From Ruminobacter amylophilus (GTDB lineage: Bacteria > Pseudomonadota > Gammaproteobacteria > Enterobacterales > Succinivibrionaceae), in assembly GCF_900115655.1 (NCBI RefSeq), contig NZ_FOXF01000019.1:1-44857 (forward strand): a DNA stretch of 44,857 bases, written 5' to 3'. The notes under the pieces are model-generated. The model was given only the letters and a program-made list of their open reading frames with translations, was not told where the DNA came from and made no database searches. Positions 35,281 through 43,058 of the stretch are shown here, in pieces; position 1 is the stretch's first letter, and each line of letters starts with the position of its first letter. A program made the position numbers and the translations under genes.

Positions 35281-38040
35281 TCAAGGCTGCTCACTCATGA
35301 CAAAATCCGGGAAAAACTCTCTGGCTTTTGCAAGAAAATATTCCCTGTCATCATCGGTCATTCCACGAAGATAAAAACCCAGATCCCTTTCCAGCCGTTT
35401 CATTACGGTATCCTTCCATGACTGTTTTTCCACGTCTGACAGAGATGAATTTTCAATATCTGTATATATTTCCCTGTACAGGCTGAAAATTCTGACATCA
35501 TCCTTCGATTTTACCTTGTTGGTTATGGATTTATCGTTTTTATAATACAGATATTCCGGCTTACAGTTAATCTCTATTCTGTTGCAGTACATCATGGCAC
35601 CGAAGGTGAATTTATTATCACCTCCTATCACCTTTGGAATTTCACAGAATCTGATACCGTTTCTTATTATCAGATCCCTGCTGTATATCTTGTTCCATAC
35701 CGTACCGCTTCTTACAGCAATTATCTTTCTGTCCTTAAAGGTACCGTCTGTGAACGGTATACCGAAATTCTTCAGAGTAGAACCGTTCTCGCTGAACCAG
35801 CGGGCATTAGGAGTAGCGGCAATATCAGCCTCACCGGCAACAGCGGTTTTATACAGTTCTTCAAAATAATCAGCAGAGACGGTATCATCAGAATCGACAA
35901 AGCCGACGTAATTACCCTTTGCCATTCCGATGCCTCTGTTTCTTGCGACATTACATCCCTGATTCTGCTGTTCAACTATCACGATTCTGGAATCAGCCTT
36001 TTCATAATCCTTTAACACAGCGCCGGTACCATCGGTAGAACCGTCATTGATGACGATTATCTCTATATTGCGCAGAGTCTGAGCCATCAGACTGTCCAGA
36101 CAGTGTCGCACCATGTTCTCCGCATTATATACCGGCACGATAACGGAAACGTACGGCGCATCCTTCTCACCATTCTCCATGATGTTCCAGAGTTCAGGGT
36201 AATGAGCAAAAATGCCACTGAGCTGAGCATTATTGTTATCACCTTCCACATAGTTTATCTTCATCAGCGTAGGTTTATCATTGGCTCCGATTTCCGTTGC
36301 CAGGTCTACGTGAACCAGATCAATACGCCTGCGGAGAACCTTCTTCTTAACCCCCTTCATGGTACTCATGGCCCAGAACCACAGATCATCAGTGGTTGGA
36401 GCCAGACTGGTAAAAAGAGAAACGTCGGATACATCTTCACTGAAACAATTCGGAGGATACAGAACTCCACCGCATCCGGTAGGCAGAACTCTGAAAGACG
36501 GGAATGACAGTCTGGTATCCCGTTTCCATTCCCGGTAAGGTTTAAGACAGTGTTCCTCTGAATCAATCAGGTGTGCTCTGGCCGCAATCACGACATCCGG
36601 GTACATCAGATGTTCTTCGTAGAGATCTCCTATAAGTCCTGCAGGATAAAAAATATCATCATCGACGGTTATTATCGTATAACCAGGATACTTCTGCAGA
36701 ACAGGAACAAGTTTCTTGTACGATCTGGTATTCGCAGTCCAGATAATTTCCACCAATCCTGAAAGTCTTATAATCTCGTTAAGGAGGTCAGGAAAATCTT
36801 TTTCCCTACCGGGAAAATCCTCTTCTGATACGGAAATAACAATTTTTTCAGGCAGAACAGAATTCAGCAGAAGAGAAAAAACTACGTAGACAAGATCGCC
36901 GATTCTCGGTCCAAACGTAGTCAGAGATACAATAAGTTTCGGAACAGTCTTTTCAGAAAGATTCAGATTGTTTTTATTGAGTCGCCCCCTAATAACCTTT
37001 TCGGCAAACACTCGATCCAGGAAAAAATGACGATCAAGTCTCTGAACCATAGGTCTTTTTTCTTCGTCCACCTCAAGTCTGCGACATACTCTGTCCATCA
37101 GCACTGCGGATCTCAGATATTTAACTTCCGGTGCGTATTTCTGAGCAAAAATATGAAAAGCCACCTGTTCAGGAATTCCCTCAAGACATGACTTGCGGCT
37201 GAAGTCCATGAATTTTCTGGTTTTGGAATGAGTAAGGTCAAAGAACATCACGTCAAACCGAACTTCTTTCAGATTTTCGGTTACCGAAGGTTTATCTTTC
37301 AGTCCTGACAGATCATATTTATCCTGCAGACTGATTCTTTCATCTTCATGCATTACCCAGAAATCACTACCCCGGTACAGCGGATTAAACACCATTTTAT
37401 GAAATGAAAAATTGGTCACCTCGACATAAGGAGACAGCCAGCAGGCATACCTGTAACCTGACAGGTATGAGACGTCATATCTGACCATTCTGATTTTCAT
37501 TTCATAAGAAAGTTTTCCACCGGCATACCTTACAAAACGCCATCCGTTGTATCTGCCGATAGACAGCAGTTCCTCATTATCGGTTATGCAGATGTAGTCC
37601 CATTTAGGAGCTTTATCCTTAATCAGAGGAATCTGAACAGTATAGACGCCCCTGTCATTTCTCAAAAAACAGGTATATATACATCTCTGGTTTTTTACGG
37701 AATAATCAAAAGAGACCTGCTGTCTTTCAGGAAGAAAAAAATTCCTTATTTCCTTGTTCGAACAGAGATAATCTATAAGAGAATTTCGATCATAAGTCTT
37801 TAAATACTCATGCTCTTCAAGATATGCCGAACCGTCAAACAGCCATCCTGATGAAAAACCTTTTTTCCAGCCGCTTCTGTAGAAATGCTCTAACAGTTTT
37901 TCTTCTGAAAGACTGTTCAGGCCATACTCCCTGCGGTACCAGTCAGCATCAAAATAGCCTGATTCTGAAATCATCCGAAGTTCATCGCATACCTTATAAT
38001 GTTCATTAAGTTTATTAACGATTTTTTTTATAAAACTCAT
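35281..38040 (-). CDS. Multidomain glycosyltransferase: DUF616-like domain, GT-A-type domain, GT2 domain
   Basis: A 919-residue cytoplasmic protein. The N-terminus has SGYFDADWYRREYG, a short motif often found at the start of large polysaccharide glycosyltransferases. Residues ~117-340 resemble DUF616 proteins (CIYTCFLRND, WDYICITDN, YACWLSPYVEV). Residues ~368-600 are a GT-A-like domain with SLTTFGPRIG, TVDDDIFYP (DDD at ~460-462), TGCGGVLYPP and PTTDDLWFW. Residues ~628-860 are a GT2 domain (VSVIVPVYNAE, INDGSTDGTG, VDSDD at ~715-719). The frame is open from TTG 38049; ATG 38040 is preferred. It is probably co-transcribed with the 31153-35169 gene. Donor sugars are unknown. Confidence 0.83.
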   Translation of the reverse strand: MSFIKKIVNKLNEHYKVCDELRMISESGYFDADWYRREYGLNSLSEEKLLEHFYRSGWKKGFSSGWLFDGSAYLEEHEYLKTYDRNSLIDYLCSNKEIRNFFLPERQQVSFDYSVKNQRCIYTCFLRNDRGVYTVQIPLIKDKAPKWDYICITDNEELLSIGRYNGWRFVRYAGGKLSYEMKIRMVRYDVSYLSGYRYACWLSPYVEVTNFSFHKMVFNPLYRGSDFWVMHEDERISLQDKYDLSGLKDKPSVTENLKEVRFDVMFFDLTHSKTRKFMDFSRKSCLEGIPEQVAFHIFAQKYAPEVKYLRSAVLMDRVCRRLEVDEEKRPMVQRLDRHFFLDRVFAEKVIRGRLNKNNLNLSEKTVPKLIVSLTTFGPRIGDLVYVVFSLLLNSVLPEKIVISVSEEDFPGREKDFPDLLNEIIRLSGLVEIIWTANTRSYKKLVPVLQKYPGYTIITVDDDIFYPAGLIGDLYEEHLMYPDVVIAARAHLIDSEEHCLKPYREWKRDTRLSFPSFRVLPTGCGGVLYPPNCFSEDVSDVSLFTSLAPTTDDLWFWAMSTMKGVKKKVLRRRIDLVHVDLATEIGANDKPTLMKINYVEGDNNNAQLSGIFAHYPELWNIMENGEKDAPYVSVIVPVYNAENMVRHCLDSLMAQTLRNIEIIVINDGSTDGTGAVLKDYEKADSRIVIVEQQNQGCNVARNRGIGMAKGNYVGFVDSDDTVSADYFEELYKTAVAGEADIAATPNARWFSENGSTLKNFGIPFTDGTFKDRKIIAVRSGTVWNKIYSRDLIIRNGIRFCEIPKVIGGDNKFTFGAMMYCNRIEINCKPEYLYYKNDKSITNKVKSKDDVRIFSLYREIYTDIENSSLSDVEKQSWKDTVMKRLERDLGFYLRGMTDDDREYFLAKAREFFPDFVMSEQP

Positions 38041-38072
38041 AAATCTCAACTCAAATACAACTCAGACTCCAT

Positions 38073-38097
38073 TCAGAAAAAATTTTCAAATTTCTGA
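38073..38097 (-). terminator. Weak 7-bp AT-rich hairpin after the 38173-39204 gene
   Basis: TCAGAAA (38073-38079) pairs with TTTCTGA (38091-38097), with T runs on the minus strand inside the stem-loop. It is weak and may only slow transcription into the next gene. Confidence 0.25.
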
Positions 38098-38172
38098 GCT
38101 GAAAATAATGTTTATCTCCCCGATGCGGAAATGCAGTTCATGTGAACACATCTGTTATGTCGGAAGTAACTG

Positions 38173-39204
38173 TTACTTGGTATCAATTACATTCTTATAC
38201 CAGTCTCTCATTCTCCAAACACATGAAAAATTCTGGAAAAGGAAATTATCCTGGGCTTCCATCCTGAAATCAGGTGAACTTAAACGCATTGCCATATAGA
38301 CGGCCTGAGAAAAAATCAGACGATCTCCCTGGGCCACATGACCGCCTATGACATCATAAATCCAGACAAGCATATTGTCATGAACCTGATTAAGACCGTA
38401 ATTCAGCTCACTGACGTTTAAATTCTTCAGCATAGGAAAAAGATGCTTGCTGCAGTGATTTTCGTCAGTAAGATTCTGAATGATGAGATATCTGTTTGTC
38501 GAGATGTTTTCTTTGATTATGTCTGAGGTTTCATTCCTTCTGAAAGGATCCTTTTCATCCACTGTCGTACCTAAAAGCTTGCTTAGCATCGAATTTGCGG
38601 AAGTCTGCTTCAGGTCAATCTGCGGATTTACCGCTATATGGTTGGTTCCGTCAAGATAATTGGATATCTGCAGTGAAGCATATCCGCCGGCAGAGGAGCC
38701 GAAAAAATACACATTGCGGTTTTCAATGCCGAGAAGTTCTCTTATTCTGTTTACAATAACGGCAAGATATTCAATATAAGCTTCCTTCCGAGTACCGTAA
38801 AACCATCCCCTTCGCAACTGTTTATACATTGACAGCATCGGATCCGACACATTGAGAACATATCCCGGACAGAAAGGCATGTATGAATTTCTTTTGAAAA
38901 CGGGGATAGCTTCAGATGGTTCTCTTGACGCGGAAAAAATAACAAAAAGATTCTTCTTGTCTTCACTCTGTTCAGGTTCCTTCAAAAGAAGATCAAAAAG
39001 CACATTCCCCAGATACACCGAAAATCTGTTTTTCAGATTTTCACGAACCAGATCCTTACAGTCATAAAACTGACAGCTTTTTTCCATATCGTAGTGCTGA
39101 TTCTTCAGTCTGTTCCACTGAAGCTTCATCTCCTTGCTGAAATCAGCATAGCTGTCTATCGAAACCTTTTTAAAAACTTCCTCAAACTTGCTGTTGTAAC
39201 TCAT
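38173..39204 (-). CDS. Alpha/beta-hydrolase-fold protein of the capsule locus
   Basis: A 343-residue soluble protein without signal peptide. The fold is indicated by NLFVIFSASRE (~85-95), the nucleophile elbow FFGSSAGGYASLQ (Ser171), an Asp in NLTDENH (~Asp247) and a His in GGHVAQGD (~His289), giving a plausible Ser-Asp-His triad. The region between the elbow and the acid carries HIAVNPQIDLKQ. It resembles the C-terminal part of the 11334-13580 protein, which is shorter after the elbow. The start at ATG 39204 has GGA about nine bases upstream; the longer frame begins at a TTG. It may add or remove an acyl group on the polysaccharide. Its position as first gene of the locus beside the divergent promoter region fits a capsule role, but the substrate is unknown. 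Confidence 0.65.
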   Translation of the reverse strand: MSYNSKFEEVFKKVSIDSYADFSKEMKLQWNRLKNQHYDMEKSCQFYDCKDLVRENLKNRFSVYLGNVLFDLLLKEPEQSEDKKNLFVIFSASREPSEAIPVFKRNSYMPFCPGYVLNVSDPMLSMYKQLRRGWFYGTRKEAYIEYLAVIVNRIRELLGIENRNVYFFGSSAGGYASLQISNYLDGTNHIAVNPQIDLKQTSANSMLSKLLGTTVDEKDPFRRNETSDIIKENISTNRYLIIQNLTDENHCSKHLFPMLKNLNVSELNYGLNQVHDNMLVWIYDVIGGHVAQGDRLIFSQAVYMAMRLSSPDFRMEAQDNFLFQNFSCVWRMRDWYKNVIDTK

Positions 39205-39495
39205 GTGTTTTTCCAAATAACCCTATCTTATTCAAACTACAGATTAATCCCCATGCCTATAATACTAAATCATCATAAAAGATGAGACTGTAAAGGACAA
39301 ATAATTATTTTTTTTGTGATAACGTGACAAGTATTAAAAAAATGTTAAAAACGGGTTATCATTTAATGGCATTTACAGAACATTTCATCAATAATGTACG
39401 CCTACAGAAAATTCAGGAAATCAATCTAACATTATTCAACATTAAGGATTGAAATTATAACCATATAATAGCAAGTTGCGGAGACAACACAAAAA
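39205..39495. promoter_or_regulatory. Divergent promoter region between the capsule locus and galU
   Basis: About 290 bases of AT-rich sequence between oppositely directed genes. On the plus strand a perfect -10 TATAAT (39464-39469) lies 26 bases before galU, giving a leader of roughly 20 bases; the -35 is poor. On the minus strand, TAGTATTATAGG near 39260-39270 is a possible -10 for the capsule-side gene. No H-NS, ops or repeat signature could be defined by eye. Confidence 0.45.
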
Positions 39496-40410
39496 ATGAA
39501 GATCACTAAAGCCGTTATACCGGTGGCAGGTTTAGGCACCAGAATGCTTCCTGCCACCAAAGCAATACCGAAGGAAATGCTGCCTATAGTCGACAAACCT
39601 CTTATTCAGTACGTGGTTAACGAAGCCGTGGCTGCAGGTATCAAGGATATAATTCTGGTTACCCACTCATCCAAAAATGCCATAGAAAATCATTTTGACA
39701 GAAGCTTCGAGCTTGAAGCAACCCTTGAAAAGCGTGTTAAACGCCAGCTTCTTGACGAAATACAGTCAATCTGTCCTCACGACGTAACCATTATGCACGT
39801 AAGACAGGGTATAGCCAAAGGGCTCGGACATGCTATTTCCTGCGCAAAATCACTGGTTAACGGTGAACCTTTTGCGGTAATTCTTCCGGACGATCTGATT
39901 GATGAGTACAGTTCAGACTACTCAAAGGACAATCTCAAAAAAATGATCTCCCGCTATGAAGAAACCGGGAAAAGCCAGATCATGGTTGAACAGGTTCCTA
40001 TGGAAGACACATCATCCTATGGTGTTATCGACGTTCCTGAAGAATTCAAGAACAGAGTCATTGAACCGGAAACAGACATCACCATCAAAGGATTCAGCGA
40101 AAAGCCTAAGGTTGAGGAAGCTCCTTCAAATCTTGCCATTGTGGGCAGATATGTTCTTTCTCCTGCAATCTGGGATCTGCTTGACGAAACACCTATCGGT
40201 GCCGGCGATGAAATTCAGCTGACTGACGCACTCAGACTCCTGCTCAGACAGGAAGAGATTGAAGCTTTTGTGCTCAAGGGAAGAAGACTGGACTGCGGTT
40301 CAAAATTCGGATATGTGAAAGCATTCATTGAATACGCCCTGCGCCATCCAAAGCTTCAGGAAGAAGTCAGACACTACCTTCTTGATGAAGTTTATCCGAA
40401 ATTAAACTAA
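39496..40410 (+). CDS. galU: UTP-glucose-1-phosphate uridylyltransferase
   Basis: A 304-residue enzyme making UDP-glucose from UTP and glucose-1-phosphate, feeding Ugd and the glycosyltransferases of the window. The signature [34 protein letters not shown] is at the N-terminus (nucleotide-binding loop GLGTRMLP at ~12-19, Lys25). [12 protein letters not shown] is near residue 130 and [14 protein letters not shown] near 265. The length is as in E. coli. GGAG precedes the ATG by about 12 bases. It is the first plus-strand gene and stands alone, with a -10 box upstream and two terminators downstream. Confidence 0.97.
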   Translation: MKITKAVIPVAGLGTRMLPATKAIPKEMLPIVDKPLIQYVVNEAVAAGIKDIILVTHSSKNAIENHFDRSFELEATLEKRVKRQLLDEIQSICPHDVTIMHVRQGIAKGLGHAISCAKSLVNGEPFAVILPDDLIDEYSSDYSKDNLKKMISRYEETGKSQIMVEQVPMEDTSSYGVIDVPEEFKNRVIEPETDITIKGFSEKPKVEEAPSNLAIVGRYVLSPAIWDLLDETPIGAGDEIQLTDALRLLLRQEEIEAFVLKGRRLDCGSKFGYVKAFIEYALRHPKLQEEVRHYLLDEVYPKLN

Positions 40411-40421
40411 TCATCACGAAG

Positions 40422-40443
40422 AAATAATCTCTGATTATTTTTT
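40422..40443 (+). terminator. First hairpin after galU
   Basis: AAATAATC and GATTATTT form a perfect 8-bp stem around TCT, running into a T tract. It has few G-C pairs and is probably weaker than the second hairpin 13 bases on. Confidence 0.55.
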
Positions 40444-40455
40444 ATTAACCTAGTT

Positions 40456-40487
40456 AAAACCCATTGGCAGCAATGGGTTTTTATTTC
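40456..40487 (+). terminator. Strong terminator between galU and the outer-membrane protein gene
   Basis: AAACCCATTG and CAATGGGTTT form a perfect 10-bp stem with tetraloop GCAG, followed by TTTTTATTT. An A run before the stem makes it usable from both sides, so it can also end the minus-strand gene at 40517. Confidence 0.92.
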
Positions 40488-40516
40488 ATTCACAGGCTGT
40501 AAACAGATGAATTCTC

Positions 40517-41197
40517 CTAGAACTTCAGATTGAACCCGGCATACAGATCAAAGGAATCAAGCTGCAGTTTTTCATAGAAATAGTCTTTGGAAACTTCACC
40601 GTAATCAGCATATCTCAAGCCCACATCAAAGCCGAAGTGATCATTAAGCATCAGTTCGGTACCTGCCTTGACATTTATGGCCAGTTCGGTGTTGTGTTCG
40701 GTGAAACCACTGATTGAAGATCTGTTTCTGGCAAAACCCAGACCTGTTCCCACGTACGGTACTACAACACTGTTGATGTGATAGTTACCTATTACGTTGA
40801 CAAACATGCCAGAAGACTTCACCGTCATTGTATCCCTGTAGACAGTATGGTCATCACCCCATACATCCATGGAATAGTCATCATTATTGAGGAAGAATCC
40901 TTCAGCCTCGACCTTGAATCCCATACCGGATGAATGTTCAAAATCAAGACCGACATGAGGATTGACAATAAAAGAAGCACCGTCATCAACATTATGATCA
41001 TGATTATCATGATGATGGTGATCATCATGAGTATAATCCAGATTTGTAAAGGCAACTCCTGCGGTACCGCCGATATAAGGTCTTATTCTGAATCCCCTCG
41101 CGGAAGTGTCATCCTGATAATCATCGGCAGCATAAGCAGAAGCACCAGCAGCAAGAAGAACCGCACAGGGAACGACCTTAAGTAACATATTTTTCAT
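40517..41197 (-). CDS. Small outer-membrane beta-barrel protein with a His/Asp-rich loop
   Basis: A 226-residue secreted protein. The signal peptide is MKNMLLKVVPCAVLLAAGASAYA, with cleavage before ADDYQ. The mature part has alternating beta strands of an 8-stranded OmpA/OmpW-like barrel (IRPYIGGTAGVAF, HVGLDFEHSSGMGFKVEAEGFF, VVPYVGTGLGF, HFGFDVGLRYADYG) and ends in Leu-Lys-Phe, with the terminal Phe expected by the BAM machinery. The first extracellular loop (~residues 47-60) is packed with His, Asp and Asn (DDHHHHDNHDHNVDD), a likely metal-binding segment. The start at 41197 has GAGG six bases upstream; a longer frame to 41296 would precede the signal peptide and is rejected. No link to the capsule is evident beyond position. 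Confidence 0.85.
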   Translation of the reverse strand: MKNMLLKVVPCAVLLAAGASAYAADDYQDDTSARGFRIRPYIGGTAGVAFTNLDYTHDDHHHHDNHDHNVDDGASFIVNPHVGLDFEHSSGMGFKVEAEGFFLNNDDYSMDVWGDDHTVYRDTMTVKSSGMFVNVIGNYHINSVVVPYVGTGLGFARNRSSISGFTEHNTELAINVKAGTELMLNDHFGFDVGLRYADYGEVSKDYFYEKLQLDSFDLYAGFNLKF

Positions 41198-41547
41198 ATC
41201 AAACCTCGTCTGCAGACAGACAATGAATTTAAAACATACCTGTTTCTGACGGACTGCCGTGTCAGTCGCAGTCCACCGGCAAACCAAAACGGTCACGATG
41301 AGATTATCATCACGTGGCCTCCTATATATACCACAAATGCGGAAAAAACGTACAATGATTATTCATATTTTTAACCTGCACGGAGCTTATCTCTGTTTGC
41401 AATGCTCAGTACATCCCCGGAACTCCTTATGTTTTTGGTTATTGTGTGAACTGTGCAGGCAAAAAAAATCCTAATAATTACAAAATGTGCTAAAATTTTT
41501 TAACATGTTTGTGTAGACAATAAGTTATAATAATAATCGGTAAGACA
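41198..41547. promoter_or_regulatory. Divergent spacer between the outer-membrane protein gene and minC
   Basis: This 350-base gap has no gene. On the minus strand TTGTAC (41355 to 41350) and TATATA (41330 to 41325) could be a promoter for the barrel protein with a 19-base spacer. A GATGA-GATTA-TCATC inverted repeat (41297-41311) would then lie just after the start site. On the plus strand TATAAT (41526-41531), 17 bases before minC, is a good -10 with a poor -35. CCTGCAC (41375-41381) and GTGCAGG (41453-41459) are distant complements. Confidence 0.45.
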
Positions 41548-42699
41548 ATGACCAGCCCTGCATTAAAAACAGAAGGATATCTGATAAACACCCTGCATCT
41601 CGACAGATGCGACACGGCATTCGTATGCGAATATTTCAATCAGTGTCAGGATAATGAATCTCTCAAATCAACTCCCATAGTTCTGGCTCTGGAAAACGCC
41701 GGAGATCTTCACGGCTTTGACTTCCATAAAATCAAGGCTTACGCCGCGGAACTCGGATTCAACATTATCGGCCTCTGTGCTACCCTTAATCCTAAAATCG
41801 CCCTTTTCATAAAGACATGGAAGCTCCCTGTTTTCGTACCGGGCGGAATTTCAGGAAACAGTCAGACGGCATCATCAGGTTCAACCTCTGCAGCACCTGT
41901 TCACGCGGCTCCGGCAGCTCATACCGTTAACAATATTACGAACAGCAACGGCATCATAGTCGGTTCAGCCAGAACCGCAGCTCCTGCCGAACAGGGCATA
42001 AAGATTAATACGGCCGTGGTTTCAGATGACGAACCGGATCTCCACAGACCTAACGACATCATAATCGAGAATCCTTTCGGAACCGACGAGGAAGCGCCTT
42101 CCGGATCCGTATTCTCCGCCGGTATTAAAGGCGGCTTAACCGACAGAATTTCCTCCGCTTCCGCACCTGACATCAAAACAGTGGAACACAAAATGTCCAT
42201 GGGACCTGCTCCTTCCACAGTTGTGGTAACTCCGGTAAAGCATGCCCAGCAGCATCAGGAAATCAGACAGACCGCTGAAACAGCTCCTGTAAAGGAACCT
42301 GTACAGGAAAAGGCTCAGAACACTCAGGCTGAACACCAGCCTCAGCCTGTTCCTCAGATTGTGGCCAACCCGGAAACCACCATGATTCATGTGGGTAACG
42401 TACGCAGCGGCAACAGTCTGTACGCAAAGAACAAATCCCTGGTGATTATCGGAAACGTGGGTGACGGAGCCGAGATAGCGGCCGATGACTGCATTTACGT
42501 ATTCGGCAGCGTCAGAGGCAGAATTCAGGCTGGCGGACGCCGGAACACCACAAGCATTATCTACTGCAATGATTTCAAACCTCAGCTGGTTTCCGTTGCA
42601 GGCATTTACTCCACCATTGAAAACATGCCGCCGGAAGTGATTGGCAAAGGAGTACTTGTTTCACTGAAAAACGGGGTTCTTGAATATAAAATTCAGTGA
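41548..42699 (+). CDS. minC: Septum-site-determining protein MinC, with a very long linker
   Basis: MinC inhibits FtsZ ring formation away from mid-cell. This protein has 383 residues against about 230 in E. coli. Residues ~1-100 are the N-terminal FtsZ-inhibiting domain (TPIVLALENAGDLHGFDFHKIKAYAAELGFNIIG, then WKLPVFVPGG). Residues ~277-383 are the C-terminal beta-helix that binds MinD (HVGNVRSGNSLYAKNKSLVIIGNV, ADDCIYVFGSVRGRIQAGG). The extra length is a ~175-residue low-complexity linker rich in Ala, Pro, Ser and Gln. The start has GGTAAG upstream, a weak ribosome-binding site. minD lies 359 bases downstream, an unusually wide gap for this operon. Confidence 0.95.
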   Translation: MTSPALKTEGYLINTLHLDRCDTAFVCEYFNQCQDNESLKSTPIVLALENAGDLHGFDFHKIKAYAAELGFNIIGLCATLNPKIALFIKTWKLPVFVPGGISGNSQTASSGSTSAAPVHAAPAAHTVNNITNSNGIIVGSARTAAPAEQGIKINTAVVSDDEPDLHRPNDIIIENPFGTDEEAPSGSVFSAGIKGGLTDRISSASAPDIKTVEHKMSMGPAPSTVVVTPVKHAQQHQEIRQTAETAPVKEPVQEKAQNTQAEHQPQPVPQIVANPETTMIHVGNVRSGNSLYAKNKSLVIIGNVGDGAEIAADDCIYVFGSVRGRIQAGGRRNTTSIIYCNDFKPQLVSVAGIYSTIENMPPEVIGKGVLVSLKNGVLEYKIQ

Positions 42700-42823
42700 T
42701 AATCCGCAAAGATGGATAAAGTAGTTTCTAATAATCGTTAAAATGATGTAACATACCTGTTGTTCGTCATAAGATGAGCGGAAACTGCTTACTGTATACC
42801 TGGTAAACAGGTTATATTTACGG

Positions 42824-42869
42824 TGACTGTACAGACACCTGATAACAGGCTGGCATTACCGTACAGTCA
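42824..42869 (+). other. Two-part hairpin in the minC-minD spacer
   Basis: TGACTGTAC (42824-42832) and GTACAGTCA (42861-42869) pair perfectly; inside, CCTG-ATAA-CAGG (42838-42849) forms a small apical stem. ACGGT directly overlapping the left arm can pair instead with ACCGT overlapping the right arm, so two exclusive folds are possible. No T run follows, so it is not a standard terminator. Confidence 0.4.
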
Positions 42870-42906
42870 TATGCTATTGAGGTGAAACCTTAACGGGCTT
42901 TTGAAC

Positions 42907-42934
42907 TTGACTTTTGAGAAGATGTCTGTATGTT
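42907..42934 (+). promoter_or_regulatory. Possible internal promoter for minD-minE
   Basis: TTGACT (42907-42912), a 16-base spacer and TATGTT (42929-42934) resemble a sigma-70 promoter. A transcript would start near 42941 and carry a leader of about 118 bases to minD. Confidence 0.4.
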
Positions 42935-43037
42935 CAGACTGCTTTACAAAAGATTCGGAAAGAGTCCGATAAGGTTTTACGTTTGTAACATAACACAAAT
43001 TCATAAAAGGATTCAGGAAACCGAATCCGCAAGTTAA
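42930..43037 (+). CDS. Possible small basic peptide upstream of minD
   Basis: ATG 42930 opens a 35-codon frame ending with TAA at 43035-43037, 21 bases before minD. The peptide (MFRLLYKRFGKSPIRFYVC, then Asn-Ile-Thr and a Gln/Lys/Glu-rich end) is strongly basic. A GAGAAG lies about nine bases before the ATG. It could be a leader peptide coupled to minD, or chance. The promoter candidate at 42907-42934 overlaps its start, so both cannot be used together. Confidence 0.2.
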   Translation: MFRLLYKRFGKSPIRFYVCNITQIHKRIQETESAS

Positions 43038-43058
43038 TTAACAAGGATACTGCACTAA

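Larger units (their letters stand above)
42700..43058 (+). other. Long structured spacer between minC and minD
   Basis: Nearly 360 bases without a certain gene but dense in inverted repeats: ACCTG-GTAAA-CAGGT (42799-42813), the large hairpin at 42824-42869, TCGGA-AAGAG-TCCGA (~42955-42969), and GGATTC-AGGAAACC-GAATCC (43009-43028). A good promoter candidate (42907-42934) and a small open frame (42930-43037) overlap each other. The minD start is preceded by AAGGA eleven bases upstream. Confidence 0.5.

Noticed and set aside
39310-39335. A possible second CRP site near TTTGTGATAACGTGACAAG
   Set aside because: Only the left half matches; the right half is GACAA instead of TCACA at the required six-base spacing.
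41198-41296. The upstream extension of the outer-membrane protein frame
   Set aside because: It would bury the typical signal peptide that starts at 41197 behind a good ribosome-binding site.
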